A stretch of 64,000 nt of DNA from Thermatribacter velox (GTDB lineage Bacteria > Atribacterota > Atribacteria > Atribacterales > Thermatribacteraceae). Below, piece by piece: positions 34,341 through 42,474 of the stretch; the stretch's first letter is position 1, and each line of letters opens with the position of its first letter. Position numbers and translations under genes: made by a program. The stretch lies in assembly GCF_038396615.1 (NCBI RefSeq), contig NZ_CP121689.1, forward strand, positions 1,872,001 through 1,936,000, written 5' to 3'. The notes under the pieces were generated by a model that saw only the letters and a list, made by a program, of their open reading frames with translations, had not been told where the DNA came from and did not search any database.

Positions 34341-34933
34341 TTGCCAATCTGAAAGCGCCCGGAAACAACTTCCAAAAATTCCGGGCGCTCAAAGTCGATA
34401 TCGCTCACCAGGCCTTTGCTCTCAATCGAGTTGTGATCAAACAAAACTCTGACCAGGGACTGGGCAACCACTTTTTCTTCATCCGGATAATACACCAACT
34501 CTTCACCAAAAAGACGATCCCCGGAAGCAGACTCGGCCTCAACGCTACCTTTGAAGCTAAAAACATCCTCTACCAGATCCAGCTCTGCCTCGCCAGCACG
34601 AATTGTACTCCGCAAACTACCCGTTTCATCAAATACAGAAACCAGAACGCCTCCTTCACAGCGCATCCGGGTTATGCTCTTGTCAAGCTGGGCCTGAGGT
34701 GCTTCCAATAGCCATTTGAGCAAATCACCGTCCCAGCCTCTGACTATCATCCCCTGGAGCTTGATTCCCAACTCCGCTGCCTCTTCAGTCTTTTCAGCTT
34801 CAGCCTCTGTCTCTGATTCCTCCCCCAATCTCTCGGGAGAACGCAAAAGAAAGACCAGGACTAAAGATGTGGCCACCAGAAAAAGCACAACAATCAGTAC
34901 ATTGAACAGTCTGCTCCGGGCAAACCGTTTCAT
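34337..34933 (-). CDS. lptC: LptC-like LPS export protein
   Basis: A 198-aa protein with one N-terminal membrane helix (LFNVLIVVLFLVATSLVLVFLL, about 9-30), an acidic linker (EESETEAEAEKTEE) and a beta-jellyroll OstA/LptC domain (VSVFDETGSLRSTIRAGEAELD, FSFKGSVEAESASGDRLFGEELVYYPDEEKV). LptC links the LptBFG transporter to the periplasmic LPS bridge, so the cell has an outer membrane. It lies 22 nt after the flavoprotein-rhodanese gene and overlaps the convergent aldo/keto reductase gene by 4 bp. No other lpt gene is nearby. Confidence 0.78.
   Translation of the reverse strand: MKRFARSRLFNVLIVVLFLVATSLVLVFLLRSPERLGEESETEAEAEKTEEAAELGIKLQGMIVRGWDGDLLKWLLEAPQAQLDKSITRMRCEGGVLVSVFDETGSLRSTIRAGEAELDLVEDVFSFKGSVEAESASGDRLFGEELVYYPDEEKVVAQSLVRVLFDHNSIESKGLVSDIDFERPEFLEVVSGRFQIGN
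34354..34389. other. 11-bp inverted repeat in the convergent 3' ends of AKR and lptC
   Basis: AGCGCCCGGAA and TTCCGGGCGCT around a 14-nt loop, 14 nt after the AKR stop and within the last codons of lptC. No T-run follows on the plus strand. It may still limit read-through between the convergent genes. Confidence 0.4.
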
Positions 34934-34955
34934 ACTTTTACAACGCTTTCAAGCC

Positions 34956-36671
34956 TCAGGTCTCCACCTCGTAAGGCCAGCAAGCTAAACCGCCGTCCAT
35001 AACTTTCACATTCTCAAAACCAGCTGCCTTAAGAATTAGAGAAGCTTCATAACCTCTCAAGCTAACTGCACAGAAAACAACAATTTCTTTGTCCCGGGGT
35101 AAAGTGTCAAGTTTGCTGCGCAGTGCACCAAGGGGAATCAGAGTACTACCCGGAATACGAACTTTTTGGTACTCAGCTGGAGTGCGAACATCCAAAAGCA
35201 AAAAATCTTCGCCCCGCTTTCTTTTACGCTCCACCTCAAGGGGCGAAATGCCTACCATTTTACCTTCAAGTTTATTACGAACCACATTGGCTGCCACACA
35301 GATATTGTCAATTGCTGAAGCATAAGGAGGAGCATAGGGAACATCGAGGTTGGAAATTTCTTCAATCGTTGCCCCATAGTGAAGCGCTGTAGCTACGGCA
35401 TAAACGCTCTTGGTAACTTCCCCTTCACCCAGGAACTGTCCACCAAGCAGTTTTCCACTCTTTTTATCAACTACCAGTTTAGTGATGACTCTCTTTGCGC
35501 CCGGGAAATAGTGCGCCCTGTCTGGAGCTGGAACCAGCGCATATTCGACTTCATATCCCATCTCCTTTGCCTGACGCACACCCAGACCGCAGCGAGCAAT
35601 GGTGTAATCAAAAAGTTTAAAGATGACCGAGTTGACGGCTCCTCGAAAGGCTTCCGAACCTCCAGCAATATTAATTGCCACCACTCTTCCTTGCTTGTTG
35701 GCCAAAGAACCCATAGGCATGTACGCACTTTTTCCACAGACCAGGTTTTCAACTTCTACACAGTCTCCACAGGCAAAAATGCAGGGATCGCTGGTGCGCA
35801 GGAAAAGATCCACTTTAATGCCTCCGTTGGGGCCAATCTCAAGACCCGCCTTGCGAGCCAAATCTGCGTTGGGACGAAAACCTGTAGCCAGAATGACCAG
35901 GTCAGCCTCATAGGAACTTTTATCAGTGATAACCCTTTTTACCGTACCACCTTCTCCTTCCACTCTTTCCACTCGTTCTCCCACTTTCACAGTAACGCCT
36001 TTCTTCTGGCAATAGCGGCGCACCAGAATTCCCATATCCTCATCAAGGATGGGTAAAATCTCGGGAAGAACTTCAATAATGGTAACCTCCAGCCCGCTTT
36101 TCACCAAGCTCTCAGTCATCTCCATCCCAATAAGTCCACCGCCTATGATCACCGCCTTTTTGGCCAGCTTCTCCCGAATGGTCCAGCGAATTGCTTCAGC
36201 ATCCTCAATGCCATGCAGAGTGTAAACATGACCAAGATCCAGGAGCTTCAGTTCAGTATTCGGATTTTCCAGATCCACTGCCTTGATAGGAGGAATGGCC
36301 ACTTCAGCACCGGTAGCCAAAACCAAGTAATCGTAAGTAAGCGAAAACACCTCTCCGGTATCGATACGGCGGGCTTCCACTTCTTTCTTTTTGCGGTCTA
36401 TGCGCAACGCTTCGGTACGATTGTAGACTTTCACGCCTTTCATCTTTTCAAAATACTCGGGATCCCGCATCACCCCAACCGGGGTTTCCATTAACTCTTT
36501 CTGCTCTTTGATATCACCGCCGATGTAATAGGGAAGTCCACAACCCGCATAAGAGAGGAACTTCCCCTTTTCCAGAATGACCACCTCAGCCTCCGGGTCC
36601 AGTCGCTTCAGTTTTGCAGCAACTTTGGGGCCAGCCGCCACGCCACCTATAATGACCACTTTCTTCGACAT
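34956..36671 (-). CDS. CoA-disulfide reductase-like flavoprotein fused to a rhodanese domain
   Basis: A 571-aa fusion. The N-terminal part is a pyridine nucleotide-disulfide oxidoreductase: FAD motif GGVAAGPKVAAKLKR, single redox Cys in LSYAGCGLPYY (about 43), NAD motif IGGGLIGMEM, FAD motif IFACGDC and a dimerisation domain. The C terminus (about 470-571) is a rhodanese with LLDVRTPAEYQKVRIPGS and the active Cys in VVFCAVSLRGY. Such fusions reduce CoA disulfide, CoA persulfide or polysulfide and handle sulfane sulfur or oxidants. The ATG at 36671 has GGAG 8 nt upstream. It precedes lptC. Confidence 0.9.
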   Translation of the reverse strand: MSKKVVIIGGVAAGPKVAAKLKRLDPEAEVVILEKGKFLSYAGCGLPYYIGGDIKEQKELMETPVGVMRDPEYFEKMKGVKVYNRTEALRIDRKKKEVEARRIDTGEVFSLTYDYLVLATGAEVAIPPIKAVDLENPNTELKLLDLGHVYTLHGIEDAEAIRWTIREKLAKKAVIIGGGLIGMEMTESLVKSGLEVTIIEVLPEILPILDEDMGILVRRYCQKKGVTVKVGERVERVEGEGGTVKRVITDKSSYEADLVILATGFRPNADLARKAGLEIGPNGGIKVDLFLRTSDPCIFACGDCVEVENLVCGKSAYMPMGSLANKQGRVVAINIAGGSEAFRGAVNSVIFKLFDYTIARCGLGVRQAKEMGYEVEYALVPAPDRAHYFPGAKRVITKLVVDKKSGKLLGGQFLGEGEVTKSVYAVATALHYGATIEEISNLDVPYAPPYASAIDNICVAANVVRNKLEGKMVGISPLEVERKRKRGEDFLLLDVRTPAEYQKVRIPGSTLIPLGALRSKLDTLPRDKEIVVFCAVSLRGYEASLILKAAGFENVKVMDGGLACWPYEVET

Positions 36672-36686
36672 ATGCTTCACTCCTTT

Positions 36687-36974
36687 CTATCCACGCAGTT
36701 TTCTGACTTCGTTGTATATGCTACCCAAGCAAAAAAGCGCTGCCCCCCCAACAAACGTGCCAAAACCAGCCAAAACAGCTCCTGCTACCCCTCCCATCCA
36801 CATCCAGGGTCTCATCTCCTGCATGGGAGGAAACTCCTCTCCCTCAAAAGGAGCAAACTCCGAAGAAGATTGGAAAAAATGCATAAAACTTCCCAGTCCC
36901 AGTACCGAAAAAACCGCCACTGCAATTCCAAAAATCATGACAATGATACCCACGATTCTCAAAAAAGTACCCAT
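36687..36974 (-). CDS. Small two-helix membrane protein, unknown
   Basis: A 95-aa protein not recognised as a named family. It has two hydrophobic helices, FLRIVGIIVMIFGIAVAVFSVLGL (about 4-27) and MGGVAGAVLAGFGTFVGGAALFCLGSIY (about 60-87), joined by an acidic, Met- and Pro-rich loop (SSEFAPFEGEEFPPMQEMRPWMW). The start at 36974 has GGGAGG 6 nt upstream. It sits between the acyl-ACP-reductase-like gene and the flavoprotein gene, 18 and 15 nt from them, and is probably in the same transcript. Confidence 0.65.
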   Translation of the reverse strand: MGTFLRIVGIIVMIFGIAVAVFSVLGLGSFMHFFQSSSEFAPFEGEEFPPMQEMRPWMWMGGVAGAVLAGFGTFVGGAALFCLGSIYNEVRKLRG

Positions 36975-36992
36975 CTTTACCCTCCCCAAGAA

Positions 36993-38078
36993 TTAGGAAT
37001 TCTTTTTCAAAGCCTCTTCTTTGATCAAGATGATTTCTTGATCGCTGATTTCCCGACCAAAACTACGCAGCCCTGAAACTTTAAAACCATGTTTTTCAGC
37101 AAGACGGGTAATTTCTTTTACCTTCTCGACCTCCACCTCCTTACCCAGCGTGTAATCTTCAAAACGTCCCTCCAGGGTTAAAATCATGGTTTCCGCCATG
37201 CAGGCATAGGCTTTACCAGGTGGATAACCAAAATCCATCCCGAAATCGGGATCTCCAGGAACATCCACCACGCCACCTTCGATAACCAGCACATCCTTCC
37301 GTTGCTTCGCCACTTCATGAGCCACGTTGCGGGGACGGGCCACATCGCAAATGACAGCTCCCCGGGCAATCCAATCGGCACGGATGATGCCTCCAATAGC
37401 CGAAGTTACGGTGAGAATAGCTCGCGAATTCCTAATGCCTTCCTCTACGTCCACAAAGCCGGGAACCTTGATTCCCAGCTTATCTTCTATTTCTTTCTGG
37501 ACAGCACGTACTTTATCAGGGTCTCGCCCTACCAGGCGTATTTTTTTTCCTTCTTCAGCCAGAATGAGTGCACAAGCTTTACCAATGGACCCAGTCGCAC
37601 CCACAACCGAGATTTCTTCCTCATTCAAATCAAGGTCCATCTTTGAGGCCGCTATTTTCAGAGCCTCAATAGCCGTAGCCACCGTATAGCTATTCCCGGT
37701 AGTGACAGCAATATCCAGCCCTTTTTTAACAGTAATCCCTCCATCCCCGGCTACGGAAGTAAAAGCTCCCAAACCAATGATTTTTGCCTTTTTCTCCTGG
37801 GCCAGAAAACCACACTCGCGAATTTTACGAGCCACAAAAGGAAAGGGATACTCAAGAAGCACCCGGGGGGTCATAGGTAACCCTACGAAATAACCTTCTA
37901 TTTCCTTGCCAGTAGCCCGAGAACGAACTCCGTGAACCTCGGATAAGATAAAAGGCTTCACCCTGGAAGCCAGAAATTCCACCGCTCTGGAAGGAAGAAT
38001 TTTTAGGGGCTTGAAATGATCCTTGATATCCTGAGCAGACATGGCGTGGATTATAAATGCGAAACGGTCTTTATCCAT
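36993..38078 (-). CDS. Acyl-ACP-reductase-like / shikimate-dehydrogenase-like NAD(P) protein
   Basis: A 361-aa protein with an N-terminal lobe (FAFIIHAMSAQDIKDHFKPLKILPSRAVEFLASRV) and a Rossmann domain (VVGATGSIGKACALILAEEGKKIRLVGRD, about 160-188). The layout parallels cyanobacterial long-chain acyl-ACP reductase: the same order of an N-terminal 'IxHxxS' start, GAFTSVAGDGG, TTGNSYTVATA, VGATGSIG, then VIEGGVVDVPG and a final YACMAETMILTLEGRFEDYTLG. A true acyl-ACP reductase role is not established for such thermophile homologues. The Cys expected for a thioester intermediate was not placed with confidence. It lies 24 nt after the SRPBCC gene. Confidence 0.7.
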   Translation of the reverse strand: MDKDRFAFIIHAMSAQDIKDHFKPLKILPSRAVEFLASRVKPFILSEVHGVRSRATGKEIEGYFVGLPMTPRVLLEYPFPFVARKIRECGFLAQEKKAKIIGLGAFTSVAGDGGITVKKGLDIAVTTGNSYTVATAIEALKIAASKMDLDLNEEEISVVGATGSIGKACALILAEEGKKIRLVGRDPDKVRAVQKEIEDKLGIKVPGFVDVEEGIRNSRAILTVTSAIGGIIRADWIARGAVICDVARPRNVAHEVAKQRKDVLVIEGGVVDVPGDPDFGMDFGYPPGKAYACMAETMILTLEGRFEDYTLGKEVEVEKVKEITRLAEKHGFKVSGLRSFGREISDQEIILIKEEALKKNS

Positions 38079-38102
38079 CCTCCATCACCAGCTTTAAAAT
38101 TT

Positions 38103-38540
38103 TTATCCCTGACAGGATTTCTGGAGTGCCTCCAGCATGGCCTGCAAGTTTTCCTGCATTTTCTTTTTGAGGAAAGCACTTATCAGACCTCCCACCAGGG
38201 GAAGGCCCAGGTCGTACTCGATTTCGAGCTCTACCCGAGTTTTTTCTTCTCCCGCCTCGACAAAGCGCCACACTCCTTCGTACTTTTTGAAATCGCCACC
38301 CGTTGCGTAAAAACGGCACTCCCGGGCTGTGTCATCCCAGACATCTCTTTCAGTCCACTTGACTTCCCGACCCTGAAACTCTCCTTTCCAGAAACTCTCT
38401 ACCTCGCTTCCTTCCTGTTTCAATATCTTAACTTCTTTAAGATCTGGCAAAAAACTTGCCAGCCGTTCGATATCTTTGGCTTTCTGGTAAACGTCATCCG
38501 GGTTGCCTTCAATCACTATTTCACCACGTACTCTGGCCAT
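38103..38540 (-). CDS. SRPBCC/START-like ligand-binding protein
   Basis: A 145-aa protein of the polyketide-cyclase/CoxG-like fold. Features are a first strand RGEIVIEGNPDDVYQKAKDIERLASFLPDLKEVKIL, then WTERDVWDDTARECRFYATGG and RVELEIEYDLGLPLVGGLISAFLKKKMQENLQ, with the long C-terminal helix that closes the hydrophobic cavity. It probably binds a lipid or other hydrophobic ligand, which would fit a neighbour resembling acyl-ACP reductase. GGAGGG lies before the ATG; the gene is 7 nt after the aminotransferase gene. Confidence 0.78.
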   Translation of the reverse strand: MARVRGEIVIEGNPDDVYQKAKDIERLASFLPDLKEVKILKQEGSEVESFWKGEFQGREVKWTERDVWDDTARECRFYATGGDFKKYEGVWRFVEAGEEKTRVELEIEYDLGLPLVGGLISAFLKKKMQENLQAMLEALQKSCQG

Positions 38541-38547
38541 TGAGCTC

Positions 38548-39834
38548 TCACCCTCCTATTTCCTCCAGAATTCCCTGAACGCTTTTTAGTGATGCCTCGA
38601 AAACCTCAAGCACCAGATCCAGCTCTTCTTTAGTAATCACCAGCGGTGGTTCCAGACGTATAACCTTGGGATTGTTCAGGGTATAAGCAACCAGCACCCT
38701 GCGCTGTGCCATCTCCATGGCGAGAAGCGAAGCTACATCAGAGTCAAAAAATTCAACCCCGACGAGCAAACCCTTACCGCGTACCTCCTTAATGAGGGGA
38801 GCAAACTGGATAGCCAAGCCTTGAAGAGCAGAAAGCAGGTATTCCCCCTTGCGAGCGGCTTGTTGGGGAATTTCTTCTTCCTGCAAAACCTTAAGCGTCT
38901 CGATTCCCGCTGCACAGCTCAGGGGGTTGCCACCCAAAGTTGAACTGTGGATAAAAGGATTGTCCTCGAAAACCGTCCAGATCTGGGGGGTGCTCATGAA
39001 AGCCCCCAGCGGCAGCACTCCGCCTCCCAGCCCTTTGGCCAGAGCCAGAATATCCGGCACCACTCCATAATGCTCGCAAGCAAACATAGCGCCCGTTCTA
39101 CCCAAGCCGGTTTGCACTTCATCCAGAATCAACAATGCTCCTCTCGCATCACAGATTTTGCGTACTTCAGAAAGGTAATCAGGCGGAGGGAGGATGATGC
39201 CACCTTCTCCCTGGATGGGTTCAAGAATCACCGCAGCAGTCTGCTCATCAACAGCCTGAGCCATAGCTTCTGCGTCTCCAAAGGGAACCTGATAAGTTTC
39301 CGGCAAAAGCGGTTCAAAAGGCTTTTTATAAACTTCACGGCCGGAAACGCTCAACGCTCCCATGGTTTTGCCGTGAAAACCGCCCAGGGCTGAAACCAGC
39401 TTTTTACGCCCCGTGTAAAAGCGCGCCAGCTTGATTGCTCCCTCCACTGCTTCAGCACCGCTATTACAGAAAAAGGAATACTGGAGCTCTCCTGGAGTGA
39501 TTTGCGCGAGCATCTCAGCAAGGTCGGCCTGCTGGCGATTAAAAAGGGTGCGGGTGGACAGCGGAAGGTAATCGAGTTGCCTTTTCACGGCTTCAACCAC
39601 CCGGGGATGATTGCGACCCACGTTGAAAACTCCAAATCCGCCTATGCAGTCAATATATTGGTTGCCAAAAATATCCCATACTTTGGCACCCTTTCCCTTC
39701 CACTCCACAGTGTTAAAGTTGGCAAACTTAAAAAGGCGAACCAAACCAGGGTTGATAAATCGAGCATATTTTTCGACTGTTTCCTCCACAAAACGCTTTT
39801 TGTCTTCTTCGCTGCATTGCTCAATCCAGTCCAT
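38548..39834 (-). CDS. Class III pyridoxal-phosphate aminotransferase
   Basis: A 428-aa fold-type I enzyme of the ornithine/GABA/putrescine group. Motifs: YIDCIGGFGVFNVGRNHPRVVEAV near the N terminus, FFCNSGAEAVEGAIKLARFYTGR, the DEVQTG segment ILDEVQTGLGRTG, and PLP Lys in LALAKGLGGGVLPLGAF (about 275). It moves an amino group from an omega-amine or amino acid to 2-oxoglutarate or pyruvate. The ATG at 39834 has GAGGAGG 8 nt upstream; the in-frame ATG at 39864 has none. Putrescine aminotransferase is a common annotation for relatives, but the neighbours give no support for a specific substrate. Confidence 0.87.
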   Translation of the reverse strand: MDWIEQCSEEDKKRFVEETVEKYARFINPGLVRLFKFANFNTVEWKGKGAKVWDIFGNQYIDCIGGFGVFNVGRNHPRVVEAVKRQLDYLPLSTRTLFNRQQADLAEMLAQITPGELQYSFFCNSGAEAVEGAIKLARFYTGRKKLVSALGGFHGKTMGALSVSGREVYKKPFEPLLPETYQVPFGDAEAMAQAVDEQTAAVILEPIQGEGGIILPPPDYLSEVRKICDARGALLILDEVQTGLGRTGAMFACEHYGVVPDILALAKGLGGGVLPLGAFMSTPQIWTVFEDNPFIHSSTLGGNPLSCAAGIETLKVLQEEEIPQQAARKGEYLLSALQGLAIQFAPLIKEVRGKGLLVGVEFFDSDVASLLAMEMAQRRVLVAYTLNNPKVIRLEPPLVITKEELDLVLEVFEASLKSVQGILEEIGG

Positions 39835-39860
39835 TGTAATCGCCTCCTCAAAAAGGCTCG

Positions 39861-40778
39861 TCATTTCACCTCGTTGAGTACTACCACCCGAGGCCTGAAA
39901 CCTGTCCTGTGCATGAGAGAAAGATACTCTTCAGGGGCAATCTCTTCGGGCTTTCGCTCCAGCAGAGCCACAAAAACTGCTTGCAAAACGTTGGTACCAA
40001 AAGACCTGCCCTGGATTTCAGGCGTGGTGGTTATCAAAAGGTGCACCCCCATACCACGCAGTTCTTCAAGGTCTTCCGCAGTAACTGTATTAGTGATGAT
40101 AATTTTTCCAGGTAATTTCGGGGGAGCAAAACGCCGGATATAAAGAAAGTCTCCCCCCACAACATCGGAGCGCTCAAAATAGAAAGGGAAGCGAGGGGTG
40201 CGTTCTTCCTGCTTCTTTCCCGTGGGATAGAGAACATCTATGGGTAGGCGCCTTAAAACCGGCATCATCAAAACGGAAAGGAAACGAAGCGTCCACAGCC
40301 TGCGCAAGGCAATAGGAATACCCAAAGCGAAGGGCATATCGGCAATGAGCAGAGAACAACCGGCACGGTGGAGGCCTTCAGCCAGACCATAGCGGTCCAT
40401 ACCACTCATGATAAGGGCAATTTTTCCTTTCCAATCCACCAATCCCTCGCGCTGCAAAAGAAGGGGAATTTCACATTCCCAGACACCTTTCAGTTCACCA
40501 CCATCAACGATAGGCGTTTTGCGAGCTCCTTCCACCAGCCGGGCAACATCCTTCACCAGGTAGCGGTACTTCCCAGCCCGCAAATAGAGGTCTGCTCCTC
40601 CCAGTCCAAAGGCATCGACTTTCCCATCCAGTTCTCTTAAAAGCTCCTTAAACCGCTCTTTATCACCATCCACGCCTATTCTTTCTATAATGACTTTCTG
40701 GCCTAAGAGCTCGATTTCTGCCCGGTGATTTCTGCGAGAAGAACCCAGGCTAATACTAACCACTCTCTTGGGCTTCAT
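39861..40778 (-). CDS. 'Quinate 5-dehydrogenase' family protein, function uncertain
   Basis: A 305-aa protein of a conserved family often labelled quinate 5-dehydrogenase in thermophilic anaerobes, without known proof. Conserved-looking blocks are KRVVSISLGSSRRNHRAEIELLGQ, IERIGVDGD, VDAFGLGGADLYLRAGKYRYLVKD, TPIVDGGELKGVWE, DVLYPTGKKQEERTPRF, GGDFLYIRRFAPPKLPGKIIITNTVTAEDLEEL and LITTTPEIQGRSFGTNVL. No standard NAD-binding GxGxxG was seen. The start at 40778 has GGAGG 9 nt upstream and overlaps the bactofilin gene by 23 bp. It is followed by the aminotransferase, SRPBCC and acyl-ACP-reductase-like genes. Confidence 0.65.
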   Translation of the reverse strand: MKPKRVVSISLGSSRRNHRAEIELLGQKVIIERIGVDGDKERFKELLRELDGKVDAFGLGGADLYLRAGKYRYLVKDVARLVEGARKTPIVDGGELKGVWECEIPLLLQREGLVDWKGKIALIMSGMDRYGLAEGLHRAGCSLLIADMPFALGIPIALRRLWTLRFLSVLMMPVLRRLPIDVLYPTGKKQEERTPRFPFYFERSDVVGGDFLYIRRFAPPKLPGKIIITNTVTAEDLEELRGMGVHLLITTTPEIQGRSFGTNVLQAVFVALLERKPEEIAPEEYLSLMHRTGFRPRVVVLNEVK

Positions 40779-41130
40779 CCCTCTCATCCTCCACAGCTTG
40801 AAACACCAGACTACCCTCCAGTGTTGCACCTGGCACAATTCCTGCGCTTTTTGCAAGCACTACACCTCGCATAACGCTACCTCTGAGAAAATAGGCTTTC
40901 CCCACCCTGGAATTTGCATCGATTTCTCCCCAGAGTTCCAGATACCTGGCCTCCACCCTTCCCTTAACCTGGCCGCCCCTGGCAATCAACAAAGACCCAC
41001 AGCTGACCTCCCCATCCATTGTGCCATGAATCAGAGCAGCCTCCTCGTTTTTCAAGGTGCCTCTGACCACGCTTCCCTCCCCCAAAAGCAGCATTTCTTG
41101 GGGATTTATGCGCTCAAGTATTGAGTTCAT
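40756..41130 (-). CDS. Bactofilin (polymer-forming cytoskeletal protein)
   Basis: A 124-aa protein with the right-handed beta-helix repeats of bactofilins: GEGSVVRGTLKNEEAALIHGTMDGEVSCGSLLIARGGQVKGRVEARYLELWGEI and onward, with a period of about 16-17 residues. Unstructured ends flank the repeat. Bactofilins assemble into filaments that position cell-wall and morphogenesis proteins. It overlaps coaX by 17 bp upstream and the next gene by 23 bp downstream, so translation of all three is probably coupled. Confidence 0.85.
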   Translation of the reverse strand: MNSILERINPQEMLLLGEGSVVRGTLKNEEAALIHGTMDGEVSCGSLLIARGGQVKGRVEARYLELWGEIDANSRVGKAYFLRGSVMRGVVLAKSAGIVPGATLEGSLVFQAVEDERDEAQESG

Positions 41131-41875
41131 CGATAATCCTCAACCCCTCAAGAGTCAAAACCGGGTTAAAAACATCCACGAAGTCGCAGTAACGATGCAG
41201 AAAAATACCCCAGCCACCAGTAGCTATCACCCGAGCTTCCTGTGAAAACTCCTCCTTCATGCGTCTGACGATTTCCCGGCTCAGACCAATGTAACCAAAA
41301 AATATCCCTGCGTGCATTGCTTCAACGGTGTTCCTGCCAATGCAATGCTCGGGAACTTCAATGTCCACCTTGGGAAGCTTGGCTGTCTTCTCATAGAGAG
41401 CCTCACGGGCCATGCCGATTCCCGGCGCTATAACCCCGCCCAGATACTCTCTTTTTCTGGTAATAGCGCAGAACGTGGTAGCCGTTCCAAAATCAATCAC
41501 GATGAGGTCACCACCATAAAGGTGAGATGCAGCCACAGCGTTGACTACCCGGTCTGCACCCACTTCCCGAGCCTCTGCCTTTATAGCCAAACCCGTTTTT
41601 ACTCCTGGACTCACTTTCAAGACTGAGAGTCCGTTTTTCTTAACGAAAAGTAGGTCTAGGACGTTCAGAACCGGTGGCACCACACAGGAGATGGCCACCC
41701 GTCTGATTGCATTGAATTCTATTCCACTATTTTCCAAAAGGTTCCAAAAAAGAAGATACCACTCGTCTTCTGTCCTCCGGATAGAGGTGGAAACCCGAAA
41801 AGAACAAAGAAGTCTCCCTGCTTCAAAAACACCGAAGTTAGTGTGCGTGTTACCTACATCAATGCAAAGGAGCAT
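41114..41875 (-). CDS. coaX: Type III pantothenate kinase
   Basis: A 253-aa ASKHA-fold kinase that phosphorylates pantothenate in the first step of CoA synthesis. Seen are CIDVGNTHTNFGVF (phosphate 1) at the N terminus, GADRVVNAVAA, VIDFGTATTFCAI (phosphate 2, about 124-136), GGVIAPGIGMAREAL and VIATGGWG. The length is standard. It lies 6 nt downstream of an ECF substrate-binding membrane protein, which may therefore import pantothenate. Confidence 0.94.
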   Translation of the reverse strand: MLLCIDVGNTHTNFGVFEAGRLLCSFRVSTSIRRTEDEWYLLFWNLLENSGIEFNAIRRVAISCVVPPVLNVLDLLFVKKNGLSVLKVSPGVKTGLAIKAEAREVGADRVVNAVAASHLYGGDLIVIDFGTATTFCAITRKREYLGGVIAPGIGMAREALYEKTAKLPKVDIEVPEHCIGRNTVEAMHAGIFFGYIGLSREIVRRMKEEFSQEARVIATGGWGIFLHRYCDFVDVFNPVLTLEGLRIIDELNT

Positions 41876-41881
41876 ACAAGT

Positions 41882-42418
41882 TCAAACCACCTTTTGCAAA
41901 ACACGTACTATCGGATACACAATGACTGCCGAAATTAAAAGCTCTAAAGAACCATTCAGCGCAAAAACAGGCAAAACCTGCTGCCAGGTAAAGTACTTCA
42001 TCAATACCATCAACCCTAAAACACCAACCGTGTTGGTGAAAGTACCAGCTAAGGCTGCTACCAGAATAGCATATCTGTTTTTGCCCAGCAACGCAAAAAC
42101 GTAGTAGGCAACCACTCCAATCAACAAACGAGGGACAAAACAGGCCACCAGATTACCCAGAAAAAGGTGCATGGTAAAAAACCCCAAAACCAGCCCGACC
42201 AGGGCTCCTACCAAAGGACCACCCAACAGACCACCGATTATGGCCGGAATGTGCATTACCGTTGCGTAACCGGAAAGGTTAGGAACGGGGATCAAGCCCA
42301 GGGGGGTTAGACCCAAAATGGCTGAAATGGCTCCCAAAATACCAGCCAGAAGGATTTTACGCAGAGGCAATCGGGAATAAACCCCCGCTCCAGTTCTTCC
42401 AGATACCGGACGGGACAT
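41882..42418 (-). CDS. ECF transporter S component, probably pantothenate
   Basis: A 178-aa membrane protein with about five to six helices: ILLAGILGAISAILGLTPLGLIP, MHIPAIIGGLLGGPLVGALVGLVLGFFTMHLF, CFVPRLLIGVVAYYVFALLG and ILVAALAGTFTNTVGVLGLMVLM. This arrangement is that of ECF S components, which bind a vitamin and use a shared EcfAAT module. The module genes are not in the window. Its place right before coaX suggests pantothenate as cargo (PanT-like); this is inference from context. Confidence 0.8.
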   Translation of the reverse strand: MSRPVSGRTGAGVYSRLPLRKILLAGILGAISAILGLTPLGLIPVPNLSGYATVMHIPAIIGGLLGGPLVGALVGLVLGFFTMHLFLGNLVACFVPRLLIGVVAYYVFALLGKNRYAILVAALAGTFTNTVGVLGLMVLMKYFTWQQVLPVFALNGSLELLISAVIVYPIVRVLQKVV

Positions 42419-42474
42419 GAAAAATCACCTCCATCGCCGCCACTTGAGGGTCGGCGTTTTTACTTTTATTTAAT

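Noticed and set aside
40756-40856. A longer N terminus for the 'quinate dehydrogenase' family gene starting at 40856
   Set aside because: The extra residues are a frame shadow of the bactofilin gene and a good GGAGG site supports the start at 40778.
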